Positions 1 to 8,218 of a stretch of 64,000 nucleotides of DNA are shown piece after piece (the stretch's first letter is position 1; every line of letters begins with the position of its first letter). The DNA comes from Glutamicibacter soli (lineage in GTDB: Bacteria; Actinomycetota; Actinomycetes; Actinomycetales; Micrococcaceae): assembly GCF_003309065.1 (NCBI RefSeq), contig NZ_POAF01000007.1:1-64000 (forward strand), in the 5' to 3' direction. Both the position numbers and the translations under genes were made by a program. Below the pieces are notes generated by a model. The model searched no databases. It was not told the origin of the DNA and saw only the letters and a list, made by a program, of their open reading frames with translations.

Positions 1-296
1 TGGCGCAGGGCGTCCAGCTCGTCGTCTTCGAGCAGGTGCGCGCCGGTGGATTCCAGATGGATCTGGCTGCGCAGCTGCTCGCGCTGGGTGTCGTGGAACA
101 GCTGCTCGATCAGGCGGGCGTGGGCGGCGGCGACCCGAGGGTCCTCGATGCCGCGCAGGGCTTCGGAGAGTTTCACCAGCAGGGCGCAGCACGAGGCCAT
201 GACCTCGAGCACCGCGGCGGCCGCGCCGCGCGGGATGCTCGTGGTGATGGCGTTGTGCAGGACCTGGAGTGCTGCGGCGAGCTGGTGGATACCCAT
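1..296 (-). CDS. Hypothetical protein, C-terminus beyond window edge
   Basis: The minus strand is open from an ATG at 296 to the left edge, giving about 98 residues of a helical, Ala/Leu-rich N-terminus beginning MGIHQLAAALQ, with no stop. It ends in an acidic stretch (LLEDDELDAL). No domain is recognised; DUF222/HNH-type actinobacterial proteins have similar helical N-termini, but the similarity is too weak to name. Coding is supported by the uninterrupted frame and high third-position GC. The gene runs in the same direction as the membrane-protein operon upstream of it. Confidence 0.45.
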   Translation of the reverse strand, partial: MGIHQLAAALQVLHNAITTSIPRGAAAAVLEVMASCCALLVKLSEALRGIEDPRVAAAHARLIEQLFHDTQREQLRSQIHLESTGAHLLEDDELDALR

Positions 297-375
297 GACC
301 CCAGCCTGCGCCGGGTCTACGGGTGGCGGGGGAGGTGGTTGCGGGGTGTGGATAAACCTGAATCTAATTCTCTGA

Positions 376-1191
376 CTATCGGGCCCAGCATGCCCAAGCA
401 TTGCTCCTCGAACGGACCAGCAGCCACGCAGCTACAAGCAGTAGCAGTCCGGAAAGTCCTGTGGACAGGGCCACCACTGTCTCTGTGCCCGGGGTGGTGT
501 CATGCGAGGAATAGAACGTGAGCAGCGGGGCGACGATGTAGCAGGCGAAGATGTACCCGTGGACATTGGTGCCCAGGGTGAAGAAGACCGCGAGGCTGAG
601 TGCCGGACAACGCCTGGCGCACAGCAGGCACAGACCGATCGCCGCAAAGAACCCCAGCGTCAACAGCGTGTCGGCGAGCGCCGTGCGTCCCGACTCGTGG
701 GGCGGTGTCCCGTTGCGGGAGGTGAGCAGGGATTCGTAGCCGATGATCGCGCAACTGGCGGAAAGCAGCAGCCCCAGGATCAGCTGCAGCGGACCGCGCC
801 GGAAGCTTTGCCGCGGTCGCAGGGACAGCAGGCACATGGTCAGCAGCACCACCCCGGCGGCTTGCAGCAGCATTCCGATTCCGAAGGGAAGGCTGGTGCC
901 GGGAATCATCACGAATGGTTCGGAGGCCAGGTAGTAGTCGTACAGGTGGTCTTCCACGGACAGGTCGCTGGGGTCGAGGCCCGCGGGAAATGTGATCCAG
1001 CGGGCATGGGCCGCTGACAGCTGGAACCAGCAGGAGGCCAGGAAGAACAGTGCCGCACCCGAGGCGAAGATCACCGCGACCCAGCTCTGTGGCGTGGCGG
1101 CGCTGGTTCCGCCTAGCCACCTCGGGGTGGATTTGAGGGCGGTCCAGCTCGATGCACGTAGCTGGCGCAGGTCGGTGGCGAACTCACTCAT
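376..1191 (-). CDS. Multi-pass membrane protein, distal paralogue of a tandem pair
   Basis: About 271 residues of unknown function. Hydrophobic segments fit roughly five to six membrane helices: one near residues 40-60, one near LPFGIGMLLQAAG, and several in the C-terminal half. The start at 1191 is preferred over an in-frame ATG at 1209 because it has a GGAAGGGACAGG ribosome site and overlaps the upstream stop as ATGAGTGA, a typical translational-coupling arrangement. The protein is a paralogue of its upstream neighbour: both carry an IPGT/LPGT.LPFGIGMLLQAAG block and a late TPGTET block. It is the last gene of a three-gene operon; its biochemical role is not recognised. Confidence 0.8.
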   Translation of the reverse strand: MSEFATDLRQLRASSWTALKSTPRWLGGTSAATPQSWVAVIFASGAALFFLASCWFQLSAAHARWITFPAGLDPSDLSVEDHLYDYYLASEPFVMIPGTSLPFGIGMLLQAAGVVLLTMCLLSLRPRQSFRRGPLQLILGLLLSASCAIIGYESLLTSRNGTPPHESGRTALADTLLTLGFFAAIGLCLLCARRCPALSLAVFFTLGTNVHGYIFACYIVAPLLTFYSSHDTTPGTETVVALSTGLSGLLLLVAAWLLVRSRSNAWACWAR

Positions 1192-2014
1192 TGTTCCTGT
1201 CCCTTCCACTCAGTCTCTTGCGGATCAACTGCACCGCGGCCAGGAGCGCTGCGGCTCCCGCGGCGACGCTGCCGATCGCCACGATGGTTTCAGTCCCGGG
1301 GGTTGCATCGTACGGGGCGTATCCGGTGATCGCCGGAGCAAAGAGCACGGCGATGGCCAGGTAGCCGATCGGGCTGGCGCACTGGGCGAACAGCATCGCG
1401 ATCCCCACAGCCGGGAGCCGCAGCCAGGCCATGATGCCCAGCGCCAGCAGCGCAGGAGACGTCAGGAAGACGATCGCAACCACCAGCCAGTCGGTGGCGG
1501 ACGCCTCGCTGATCTGGCCGGTGGCCGCGATGCGCAGCGAATCGGCCCCGATCAAGGCGAATCCGGCGGCGACGGCAGCGCCGAGCAGCAGCTGGGCGTG
1601 GAGCACGGCGGCACTGGCCCGCGGGCGCAGCATCAGCACGGCGGCCGTCAGGAAAGTCAAGCCGGCGGCCTGCAGCAGCATGCCGATGCCGAAGGGCAGG
1701 TGGGTGCCGGGCAACAGGATCACCGGGTCCGCGGCCAGGTAGTAGTCGAAACGGTTGTCCTCGATGGCGTAGTCCCCCACCCCCGCTGCGTGTGTGATCC
1801 AGCGGGAGTTGGAGGCAGCCAGCTGGAATCCGGAGGACACCAGCAGAAGCAGTCCGGAAGCCAGCGCGCAGCCGATGGCCGGGAGCGGGACCCAGTGAAT
1901 GCCGGAGGAGCTCGCCACGTGTTTTCCCGCCGCAGCCAGTAACCGCTGCAGGAGCTTCATCACCGCGCCCACATCCGCCGCCAGCCCGCGGACGCCCCCG
2001 GCGAAGTCACCCAT
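1184..2014 (-). CDS. Multi-pass membrane protein, proximal paralogue of a tandem pair
   Basis: 276 residues with about five or six predicted hydrophobic helices and no recognised catalytic motif. Shared blocks with the following gene (LPFGIGMLLQAAG in the middle, DATPGTETIV near the C-terminus, and the WIT..AG segment after the first helix) show a local duplication. It starts with ATGGGTGA, overlapping the stop of the small upstream gene by 8 nt, and ends overlapping the next start by 8 nt, so all three genes are probably translationally coupled. An in-frame ATG lies 18 codons into the gene (MKLLQ) and is a possible alternative start. The members may form one membrane complex (inference from context only). 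Confidence 0.8.
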   Translation of the reverse strand: MGDFAGGVRGLAADVGAVMKLLQRLLAAAGKHVASSSGIHWVPLPAIGCALASGLLLLVSSGFQLAASNSRWITHAAGVGDYAIEDNRFDYYLAADPVILLPGTHLPFGIGMLLQAAGLTFLTAAVLMLRPRASAAVLHAQLLLGAAVAAGFALIGADSLRIAATGQISEASATDWLVVAIVFLTSPALLALGIMAWLRLPAVGIAMLFAQCASPIGYLAIAVLFAPAITGYAPYDATPGTETIVAIGSVAAGAAALLAAVQLIRKRLSGRDRNNE

Positions 2015-2192
2015 GGCGGGCCTGCGCAGCGCAGAGCCCTACGCCGAAGGAGGCGAACAGCATCAGCGCGGCCGCCACAGGGTTGATCGGCAAGCGGATC
2101 GCCCTCCGAACGGTGTCCGGGGCCGCCCGGTGTTGCGCCCGTTGCCGCGCGCCGCGGTTCGGTGTGCGCGGCGTAGTTCCCAGTTCACTCAT
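2007..2192 (-). CDS. Small single-pass membrane protein, first gene of operon
   Basis: 61 residues with a basic N-terminal half containing many Arg residues and one hydrophobic segment near residues 37-56 (NPVAAALMLFASFGVG). Its TGA lies inside the ATG of the next gene as ATGGGTGA, the same 8-nt overlap geometry seen at the second junction, which is the main evidence that it is real. It heads a three-gene membrane-protein operon. The family is not recognised. Confidence 0.6.
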   Translation of the reverse strand: MSELGTTPRTPNRGARQRAQHRAAPDTVRRAIRLPINPVAAALMLFASFGVGLCAAQARHG

Positions 2193-2646
2193 GCGCAGAG
2201 ATTAGCAAGCCGGAATATGAAGCAGAAAGAGGCGAGAATCACCGCACAAATCGCTGAAACTTCCATCGGGTACCGCTGGGTGGGACCGGAAGAAGCGAAA
2301 TAAGGAAAATGACAGAAGAAGCTTTGACTTTCTCCGGAGGCTGATGAAAGAAACTGCGGGTCAGCGGGCGGTGCTCGCCTTCTACTTGCTTTCACTGCGC
2401 CGGGCATCGCCACGCGGTGCGTCCAAAACGTTGATGACGACAGGTGAAGCGCAGCTGGCGAGCTAATGCGCTTGACGGCATTTCAGGGAAAGCTAATCTG
2501 CTCTGATCGTTTTTCGCAGGTAGTTGTTTAGGCTAACCTTAGACTGATCGACCTGTGGCCCGCATCGCAATCGCGGGTTCCGGCGGTCACCCGCGATCGA
2601 CAAATACCCCTTCGCGGGAGCGCCAAGAAGATGAAGGCAGCACAAG
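2193..2646. other. Divergent intergenic region
   Basis: About 450 bp between the minus-strand membrane operon and efeU. No convincing gene was seen. The only distinctive element is the iron-box-like sequence close to efeU (annotated separately); promoters for both directions must lie here but cannot be pinned down by eye. Confidence 0.6.
2523..2541 (+). promoter_or_regulatory. DtxR/IdeR-type iron box upstream of efeUOB
   Basis: The 19-bp sequence contains the core TTTAGGCTAACCTTA. By hand alignment it matches about 15 of 19 positions of the DtxR/IdeR consensus TTAGGTTAGGCTAACCTAA. It lies about 105 bp upstream of efeU, so Fe(II)-bound repressor would be expected to shut off the operon. Location and match are seen in the sequence; regulation is inferred from the known actinobacterial regulon. 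Confidence 0.75.
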
Positions 2647-3534
2647 ATGATCGGAAACTACCTGATCGGTCTGCGCGAGGGACTGGAAGCGGTCCTGATC
2701 GTGGTCCTGCTGATCGCGTACCTGACCAAAACGAACCGCCGGCACCTGCTGCCGCGCATCTACGCCGGCGTGGGCGTCGCGGTCGCGGTGTCGCTGGGCT
2801 TCGGCGCGCTGCTGACCTTCGGCCCGAGCGGGCTGACCTTCCAGGCGCAGGAGATCATCGGCGGCACGCTGTCCATCCTGGCCGCGGGCCTGGTGACCTG
2901 GATGATCTTCTGGATGGCCAAGACCTCCAAGACGATGAACAAGGACCTGCAGCAGCAGGTGGACAAGGCGGCCGACGGCCCGGCCTGGGGGCTGGTCATC
3001 GTCGGCGCGCTGTCGGTGGGCCGCGAGGGCCTGGAGACGGCGCTGTTCATCTGGGCCGCGGCGCGCACCAGCGACCAGACCTGGGAGCCGCTGCTCGGGG
3101 CGGGGCTGGGCATCGCCACCGCGATCCTGCTCGGTGTGCTGCTGCACCGCGGCATCGTGAAGATCCAGCTGTCCAAGTTCTTCGCCTACACCGGCGTGCT
3201 GCTGGTGGCGGTCGCCGCGGGCGTGCTCGCCTACGGCGTGCACGACCTGCAGGAAGCCGCCGTGCTGCCGGGCATCAACAACCTCGCCTTCGACCTCAGC
3301 ACCCAGCTGCCGCCCTCGGGCGTGGCCGCCACCTTGCTGCAGGGCATCTTCAACTTCACCCCGGCGATGACCGTGCTGCAGGTGGCCGCCTGGGCGCTCT
3401 ACATCGTGCCGGTGATGTTCTTCTACCTGCGCGCCCTGCGCTCCGGGACCAAGCCCGCGCCGAAGCCGACGGCGACGCAGTCGTCCGCGCAGTCACCAGC
3501 GCAGTCACCAGCGCAGTCTCCGGAAAACGCCTGA
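2647..3534 (+). CDS. efeU: EfeU, Ftr1-family high-affinity iron permease
   Basis: 295 residues, near the usual EfeU length. Two REGLE motifs, at residues 10-14 and 126-130, are the iron-relay REXXE signatures of the Ftr1/EfeU family, and about seven hydrophobic helices fit a membrane permease. In this family the protein moves iron across the cytoplasmic membrane, coupled to the EfeO and EfeB partners encoded next to it. The C-terminus ends in a short hydrophilic repeat in which AQSP recurs three times. The gene is first in efeUOB, and the upstream iron box suggests derepression under iron limitation. The start ATG has a GAAGG element about 10 nt upstream. Confidence 0.95.
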   Translation: MIGNYLIGLREGLEAVLIVVLLIAYLTKTNRRHLLPRIYAGVGVAVAVSLGFGALLTFGPSGLTFQAQEIIGGTLSILAAGLVTWMIFWMAKTSKTMNKDLQQQVDKAADGPAWGLVIVGALSVGREGLETALFIWAAARTSDQTWEPLLGAGLGIATAILLGVLLHRGIVKIQLSKFFAYTGVLLVAVAAGVLAYGVHDLQEAAVLPGINNLAFDLSTQLPPSGVAATLLQGIFNFTPAMTVLQVAAWALYIVPVMFFYLRALRSGTKPAPKPTATQSSAQSPAQSPAQSPENA

Positions 3535-3580
3535 GCGGCGCACCGCACCAACCATTCGCACTATCGAGGATCCACCACCC

Positions 3581-4732
3581 ATGACCAAGTTCCTGGCACC
3601 CGCCGCCCTGCTCGCGCTCGGCGCCCTGGCCCTGACCGGCTGCACCGACAACAACGCCACCGCCAGCGCGGACGGCTCCATCGCCGTGAGCGCGAGCGAC
3701 GACGCCTGCACCCTGGCCACCGGCACCGCCGCCGGCGGCACCCTGAAGTTCTCCGTGAAGAACGAGGGCACCAAGGTCAACGAGTTCTACCTGCTGGCCG
3801 AGGACGGCCTGCGCATCGTGGGCGAGGTGGAGAACATCGGCCCCGGCGTGACCCGCGACCTGGTGGTCATGGCCCCCGAGGGCAGCTACTTCGCCGCCTG
3901 CAAGCCGGGCATGGTGGGCGATGGCATCCGTTCGCCGTTCACCGTGACCGCCGCGGCCGCCGGCCAGGAGGTGTCCGCGGACCGCGCCGCGCTGCAGCAG
4001 ACCGCCGCGGACCAGTACGCCTCCTACGTCAAGGACCAGTCGCAGCAGCTGCTGGCAGGCACCGAGGACTTCGCGGCGGCCTTCGCCGCCGGCGAGGAAG
4101 CCGAGGCCAAACAGCTCTACCCGCAGGTGCGCATGCACTGGGAGCGCATCGAGCCGGTGGCCGAGTCCTTCGGCGACCTGGACCCGATCCTCGACGCCCG
4201 CGAGGCGGACCTTGAAGAGGGCCAGGAGTTCACCGGCTGGCACCGCGCGGAGAAGGATTTGTGGGCCCCGAAGGGCTACACCAAGATGAGCCAGGCGCAG
4301 CGCCAGCAGATCGCGGATGGGCTCGTAAAGCACACCACCGAGCTGGTCACGCGCGCCCAGGCGCTGGAGTTCACCCCGGACAAGCTGGCCAACGGCGCCA
4401 AGGAGCTGCTGGACGAGGTCGCCACCGGCAAGGTCACCGGCGAGGAGGAGGCCTTCTCCCACACCGACCTGTGGGACTTCCAGGCCAACCTGGAGGGCGC
4501 GAAGATCGCCTACGAGGACCTGGCCCCGCTGCTGGAGGGCACCGACGACGAGCTGGATGCGCAGCTGAAGGAGAACTTCGAGAAGCTGCAGGCGCAGCTG
4601 GACGCCTACCGCGTGGGCGAGGGCTTCAAATACTACGATCAGCTGGGCACCGAGCAGGTGCAGGAGCTGGCCGCCGGGGTGGACGCCCTGTCCGAGCCAC
4701 TCTCCCGCCTGACCGCCGCGGTGGTCAAGTAG
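3581..4732 (+). CDS. efeO: EfeO, iron-uptake lipoprotein with cupredoxin and imelysin (M75) domains
   Basis: 383 residues. A lipoprotein signal peptide ends in a lipobox LALTGC (Cys21), placing the mature protein on the outer face of the membrane. Residues about 35-125 form the cupredoxin-like domain. The rest is the helical imelysin/M75 domain with the HXXE motif HWERIE (His186), implicated in metal binding in this family. EfeO is thought to bind extracytoplasmic iron and hand it to EfeU. The gene follows efeU by 46 nt and precedes efeB by 10 nt, so co-transcription is likely. Confidence 0.95.
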   Translation: MTKFLAPAALLALGALALTGCTDNNATASADGSIAVSASDDACTLATGTAAGGTLKFSVKNEGTKVNEFYLLAEDGLRIVGEVENIGPGVTRDLVVMAPEGSYFAACKPGMVGDGIRSPFTVTAAAAGQEVSADRAALQQTAADQYASYVKDQSQQLLAGTEDFAAAFAAGEEAEAKQLYPQVRMHWERIEPVAESFGDLDPILDAREADLEEGQEFTGWHRAEKDLWAPKGYTKMSQAQRQQIADGLVKHTTELVTRAQALEFTPDKLANGAKELLDEVATGKVTGEEEAFSHTDLWDFQANLEGAKIAYEDLAPLLEGTDDELDAQLKENFEKLQAQLDAYRVGEGFKYYDQLGTEQVQELAAGVDALSEPLSRLTAAVVK

Positions 4733-4742
4733 GGCGGGCACC

Positions 4743-6008
4743 ATGGGCGAAGAGAAGAAGGCCGGGATCTCCCGGCGGCTGCTGCTCACCGGCGCGGGCG
4801 CCGGCGGGGCGGGCCTTGCCGTGGGCGCGCTGGCCGCCGCGGCCTTCGGCGGGCAGCTGCCCGAGAAGCAGGCAACCGACACCATCGAGTTCTACGGCGA
4901 GCACCAGGCGGGCATCACCACCGAGGCCCAGGACCGCATGCACATCGTCGGCTTCGACGTGACCACGCAGGACCGCGGCAAGCTCGTCGCGCTGCTCAGG
5001 GACTGGACCGCGGCGATCGAGCAGATGGCCGCCGGGCAGCCGGTGGGCGGCGCCGACACCGGCTCCTACGACGCCCCGCCGGCGGACACCGGGGAGGCCG
5101 AGGGCCTGGGCGCCGCGCACCTGACGGTGACCGTGGGCTTCGGCCGCTCGCTGTTCCTCGACGAGCACGGCAAGCCGCGCTTCGGACTTCAGGGCAAGCT
5201 GCCCGAGGCGCTGATCGAGCTGCCGCATTTCTCCGGGGACATGGTGGAGGAACAGCGCAGCGGCGGGGACATCGTGGTGCAGGCCTGCGCCAACGACCCG
5301 CAGGTGGCGGTGCACGCGATCCGCAACCTCTCGCGGCTGGGCTTCGGCACGGTGCGGGTGCGCTTCAGCCAGATCGGCTTCGGCCGCACGGCCAAGACCA
5401 CCCAGGCGCAGCAGACCCCGCGCAACCTGTTCGGCTTCAAGGACGGCACCGCCAACATCCTGGCCGAGGACGCCGACGCGCTGGCCAAGCACGTCTGGGT
5501 GGGCAAGGATTCGACCGACCAGCCGTGGATGGCCGGGGGCACCTACATGGTGGCCCGGCGCATCCGCATGCAGATCGAGACCTGGGACCGCTCCGCGCTG
5601 CGCGAGCAGGAGAACGTGGTGGGCCGCATCAAGTCCACCGGCGCTCCGCTGTCCGGCGGCGAGGAGTTCAGCGAGCCGGACTTCGCGATGGCCGGGTCGG
5701 CCGGGCCGATCATCCCGGTGGACTCCCACGTGGCGGTGCTGCATCCCAGCGCGCACAACGGGGTGCAGATGCTGCGCCGCGGCTTCAACTACACCGACGG
5801 CTCGGACGGGCTGGGCCGGCTGGACGCCGGCCTGTTCTTCATCGCCTTCGTGATCGACGCGCGCACGCACTTCGTGCCGCTGCAGAAGGCCATGAGCGCC
5901 AACGACGCGATGAACGAGTACCTGCGCCACACCTCCTCCGGGCTCTACGCGATCCCGCCGGGCATCCAGCCCGGACAGTACCTGGGCCAGCAGCTCTTCG
6001 AGAGCTGA
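4743..6008 (+). CDS. efeB: EfeB, Tat-exported DyP-type haem peroxidase
   Basis: 421 residues. A twin-arginine signal (ISRRLLLTG, Arg11-Arg12) followed by an Ala/Gly-rich hydrophobic stretch predicts export in folded form. The DyP signature GFKDG (residues 231-235) carries the distal catalytic Asp, and a later SHVAVLHPSAHN region contains candidate proximal haem-ligand His residues. In EfeUOB systems this peroxidase oxidises Fe(II) or acts on haem to supply the permease. It is the last gene of the operon and is followed at once by a strong terminator. A weak GGGCGGGCACC element precedes the ATG. Confidence 0.95.
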   Translation: MGEEKKAGISRRLLLTGAGAGGAGLAVGALAAAAFGGQLPEKQATDTIEFYGEHQAGITTEAQDRMHIVGFDVTTQDRGKLVALLRDWTAAIEQMAAGQPVGGADTGSYDAPPADTGEAEGLGAAHLTVTVGFGRSLFLDEHGKPRFGLQGKLPEALIELPHFSGDMVEEQRSGGDIVVQACANDPQVAVHAIRNLSRLGFGTVRVRFSQIGFGRTAKTTQAQQTPRNLFGFKDGTANILAEDADALAKHVWVGKDSTDQPWMAGGTYMVARRIRMQIETWDRSALREQENVVGRIKSTGAPLSGGEEFSEPDFAMAGSAGPIIPVDSHVAVLHPSAHNGVQMLRRGFNYTDGSDGLGRLDAGLFFIAFVIDARTHFVPLQKAMSANDAMNEYLRHTSSGLYAIPPGIQPGQYLGQQLFES

Positions 6009-6024
6009 AGACCTGAGCAGGCTG

Positions 6025-6066
6025 CGGGCCCGCGCGATCTTTCCCATGGGATCGCGCGGGCCCGCT
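6025..6066 (+). terminator. Rho-independent-type terminator after efeB
   Basis: A perfect 16-bp stem, arm GCGGGCCCGCGCGATC at 6025-6040 and its complement at 6051-6066, with a 10-nt loop, begins 16 nt after the efeB stop. The T-tail is poor, as is common in actinobacteria. Confidence 0.85.
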
Positions 6067-6143
6067 GTTGCCTGCGCCGCGGCGTGCCTAGACTGGGTCG
6101 AACATCGGCAGGGCGGAACAGCTGTTTCGAAGCGGAGGGTCCC

Positions 6144-7328
6144 ATGAGCACGGTACTGCAGCAGCACAAGATCACCATCCTGGCCGGGGCGCGCACCGCG
6201 GTGGGCAGGTTCAACGGCATGTACCGGGAGCTTGACACCGCGCAGCTCGGCGCGGCGGCCGTCCGCGGTGCTCTGGAGCGCAGCGGGCTGGAGCCCGAGG
6301 CGGTGGACGAGGTGGTGATGGGCTGCATCGGCCAGGTGGGCCCGGAGTCCTACAACGCCCGGCGGGTGGCGCTGGGCGCCGGCCTGCCGCAGTCGACCAC
6401 CGCGTTCAACGTGAACCGGTTGTGCGGCAGCGGGCTGCAGGCGGTGTTCAGCGCCGCCCAGTCGCTGGTGGTGGGCGCCAACGAAGTGGCGGTGGCCGGC
6501 GGCAACGAGTCCATGACCGGCATGCCGTACCTGGACTACTCGGCCGGGCAGGCCCGCTCGCTGGCCCCGCGCACGCTGCGCCACGGCACCTTGGCCATGC
6601 TGACCGACCCGTTCAGCAACAAGCACATGGGAACCACCGCGGATGCGGTGGCCCGCAAGTACCAGGTGGGCCGGGCGGCGCAGGACGAGTTCGCGCTGCG
6701 CTCCCAGCAGCTGGCAGGCAGCCAGATCGCCCGCCAGGCCTTCGCGCAGGAGATCATCGAGCACAGCCTAGTAGGCGGCCAAGGCCGGGATGTCGACGAG
6801 CACCCGCGGCAGGGCGTGAGCCTGGATTCCCTGGCCGCGCTGACACCGGCCTTCTCCCCCGAGGGCACGGCCACCGCGGGCAATTCCTCGGGCGTGAACG
6901 ACGGGGCGGCGGCGCTGGTGCTGGCCAAGGGCGAGTACGTGCGGGCGCACGGGCTGCCGGCGCTGGCCACGGTGGAGCACGTGGTGGTGACAGCCATGGA
7001 TCCGGCCTACATGGGTTACGCCCCGACCTTCGCGCTGCGCAAGCTGTTCGCCGAGACCAAGCTGGGCCCGAAGGACATCGATGTGTTCGAACTGAACGAG
7101 GCGTTCGCCGCGCAGGCGCTGGCGGTGATCCGCGACGCGCAGCTGGAGCCCTACAAGGTCAACCCCTACGGCGGGGCCATCGCGCTGGGCCACCCGGTGG
7201 GCGCCACCGGCGCGATCCTCACCCTGCGCGCGGCGCTGGACCTGCGGCGCCGGGATCTGGAGTATGCGGTGGTGACGTTGTGCATCGGCGGTGGCCAGGG
7301 CATCGCAGCGCTGCTGAAGCGGCTGTAG
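6144..7328 (+). CDS. Acetyl-CoA C-acyltransferase (thiolase)
   Basis: 394 residues, the normal thiolase length. The acyl-accepting Cys94 lies in NRLCGSGLQA; GHPVGATGA near the C-terminus supplies the catalytic His; CIGGGQG carries the second active-site Cys. Either acetoacetyl-CoA synthesis or beta-ketothiolysis is possible. The start at 6144 is chosen over an in-frame upstream ATG (6084) because it has GCGGAGGG six nt upstream and gives the standard family N-terminus (ITILAGARTAVGRF). It stands alone after the efe terminator, with no adjacent fatty-acid oxidation partner, so the physiological substrate is undetermined. Confidence 0.93.
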   Translation: MSTVLQQHKITILAGARTAVGRFNGMYRELDTAQLGAAAVRGALERSGLEPEAVDEVVMGCIGQVGPESYNARRVALGAGLPQSTTAFNVNRLCGSGLQAVFSAAQSLVVGANEVAVAGGNESMTGMPYLDYSAGQARSLAPRTLRHGTLAMLTDPFSNKHMGTTADAVARKYQVGRAAQDEFALRSQQLAGSQIARQAFAQEIIEHSLVGGQGRDVDEHPRQGVSLDSLAALTPAFSPEGTATAGNSSGVNDGAAALVLAKGEYVRAHGLPALATVEHVVVTAMDPAYMGYAPTFALRKLFAETKLGPKDIDVFELNEAFAAQALAVIRDAQLEPYKVNPYGGAIALGHPVGATGAILTLRAALDLRRRDLEYAVVTLCIGGGQGIAALLKRL

Positions 7329-8218
7329 GCAACCAGAAACTAGCTCGTGAGGCCAATTGCTTGCACCACATAGTAGGAATTTAGTGCTTCAAGAAAGGTC
7401 CACAGGCGTAGCCATTCAAAGCGACGTTCTCCCAAACCTGCCATGCAGCAGTACAAATTTGAAAGAATATGCACCACGCAACTCACCACGCCTCTGGCGC
7501 AACTACCAACAACTCCGAGCAGGCTGCTAGTAGTTGTGCGCAAAGTATTGAGATCCACTGTCCACGAAGAGATGAGTTTCAGTGCCCACGATGTTGCGAA
7601 ATTACACACACTCAGCTGCAAGAACAGGAGTACCTTCAAGCGCTATTCTGCAGCTCATGAACCTGCTGACCGTGCCATCAGACGCTACTGGTCCGAAGAG
7701 ATCTGGTGAGGCTCGCAGCTGGCCGATGTCGGTGGCTTGCTCGCCACCGGCTGGCAGCGACAAGGCCAGGGCGCCGAGGTTTTTTTATGGCCGGTGGGTC
7801 GCGGTGGCTGGCACCAACCGACTGAACCGGTCTTCGCAGAGGCTACGCTAGTCCACCGCGTTCAAGAAACTGGTTAACACCGACAGGCTGGCGTGGGAGT
7901 CAAGGGCGTGGGCGGTGAGTTGGGTGGGGAGTACAGGGAAAACGTGGATGGTATTGTTCACTAAAAAGGTGATCCTTTGAACTGGGTGGATGACGATTAG
8001 ACACCACTATTTTCCCAGTTCTGATCACCTTTTCATATTTTAAGCCATTTAATGACTAACCCCACCCTGGAATACCGGAGCTAACTCATCAACATTCCAA
8101 AGATGGTTTAAACTCCATACATTATCTGAAATCACAGCAAAACTAAAGAACCTCCAAAATCTTCACCAGAGGGTCAGCCAGTGGACGTTTGACATCTGAT
8201 GGCTATGGCAGTTACTTT
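7329..8218. other. Accessory intergenic region, probable degenerate mobile DNA
   Basis: About 890 bp, less GC-rich than the flanks, without a convincing intact gene. Short reading frames exist, for example a Cys-containing 63-codon frame at 7469-7660 and a minus-strand frame ending at 7849 that reads like a protein tail, but none has a family match by eye. A long inverted repeat lies at 7963-8033 (annotated separately). The region marks the left side of the island carrying the hydrolase/membrane pair. Confidence 0.5.
7963..8033. repeat. Imperfect inverted repeat
   Basis: AAAAAGGTGATC ... AACTGGG (7963-7985) is mirrored by CCCAGTT ... GATCACCTTTT (8014-8033), leaving a 28-nt centre. The two arms resemble the terminal repeats of an insertion sequence from which the middle has been lost, or a large terminator. 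No target duplication was identified. Confidence 0.6.

Noticed and set aside
4725-6764. 679-codon open frame antisense to efeB and the thiolase
   Set aside because: It crosses two genuine genes and a terminator; its His/Arg/Val-rich translation is typical of antisense frames.
7469-7660. Possible small zinc-ribbon protein (CPRRDEFQCPRCC)
   Set aside because: The Cys spacing does not match a known ribbon, no ribosome site is seen, and overlapping frames look equally plausible.
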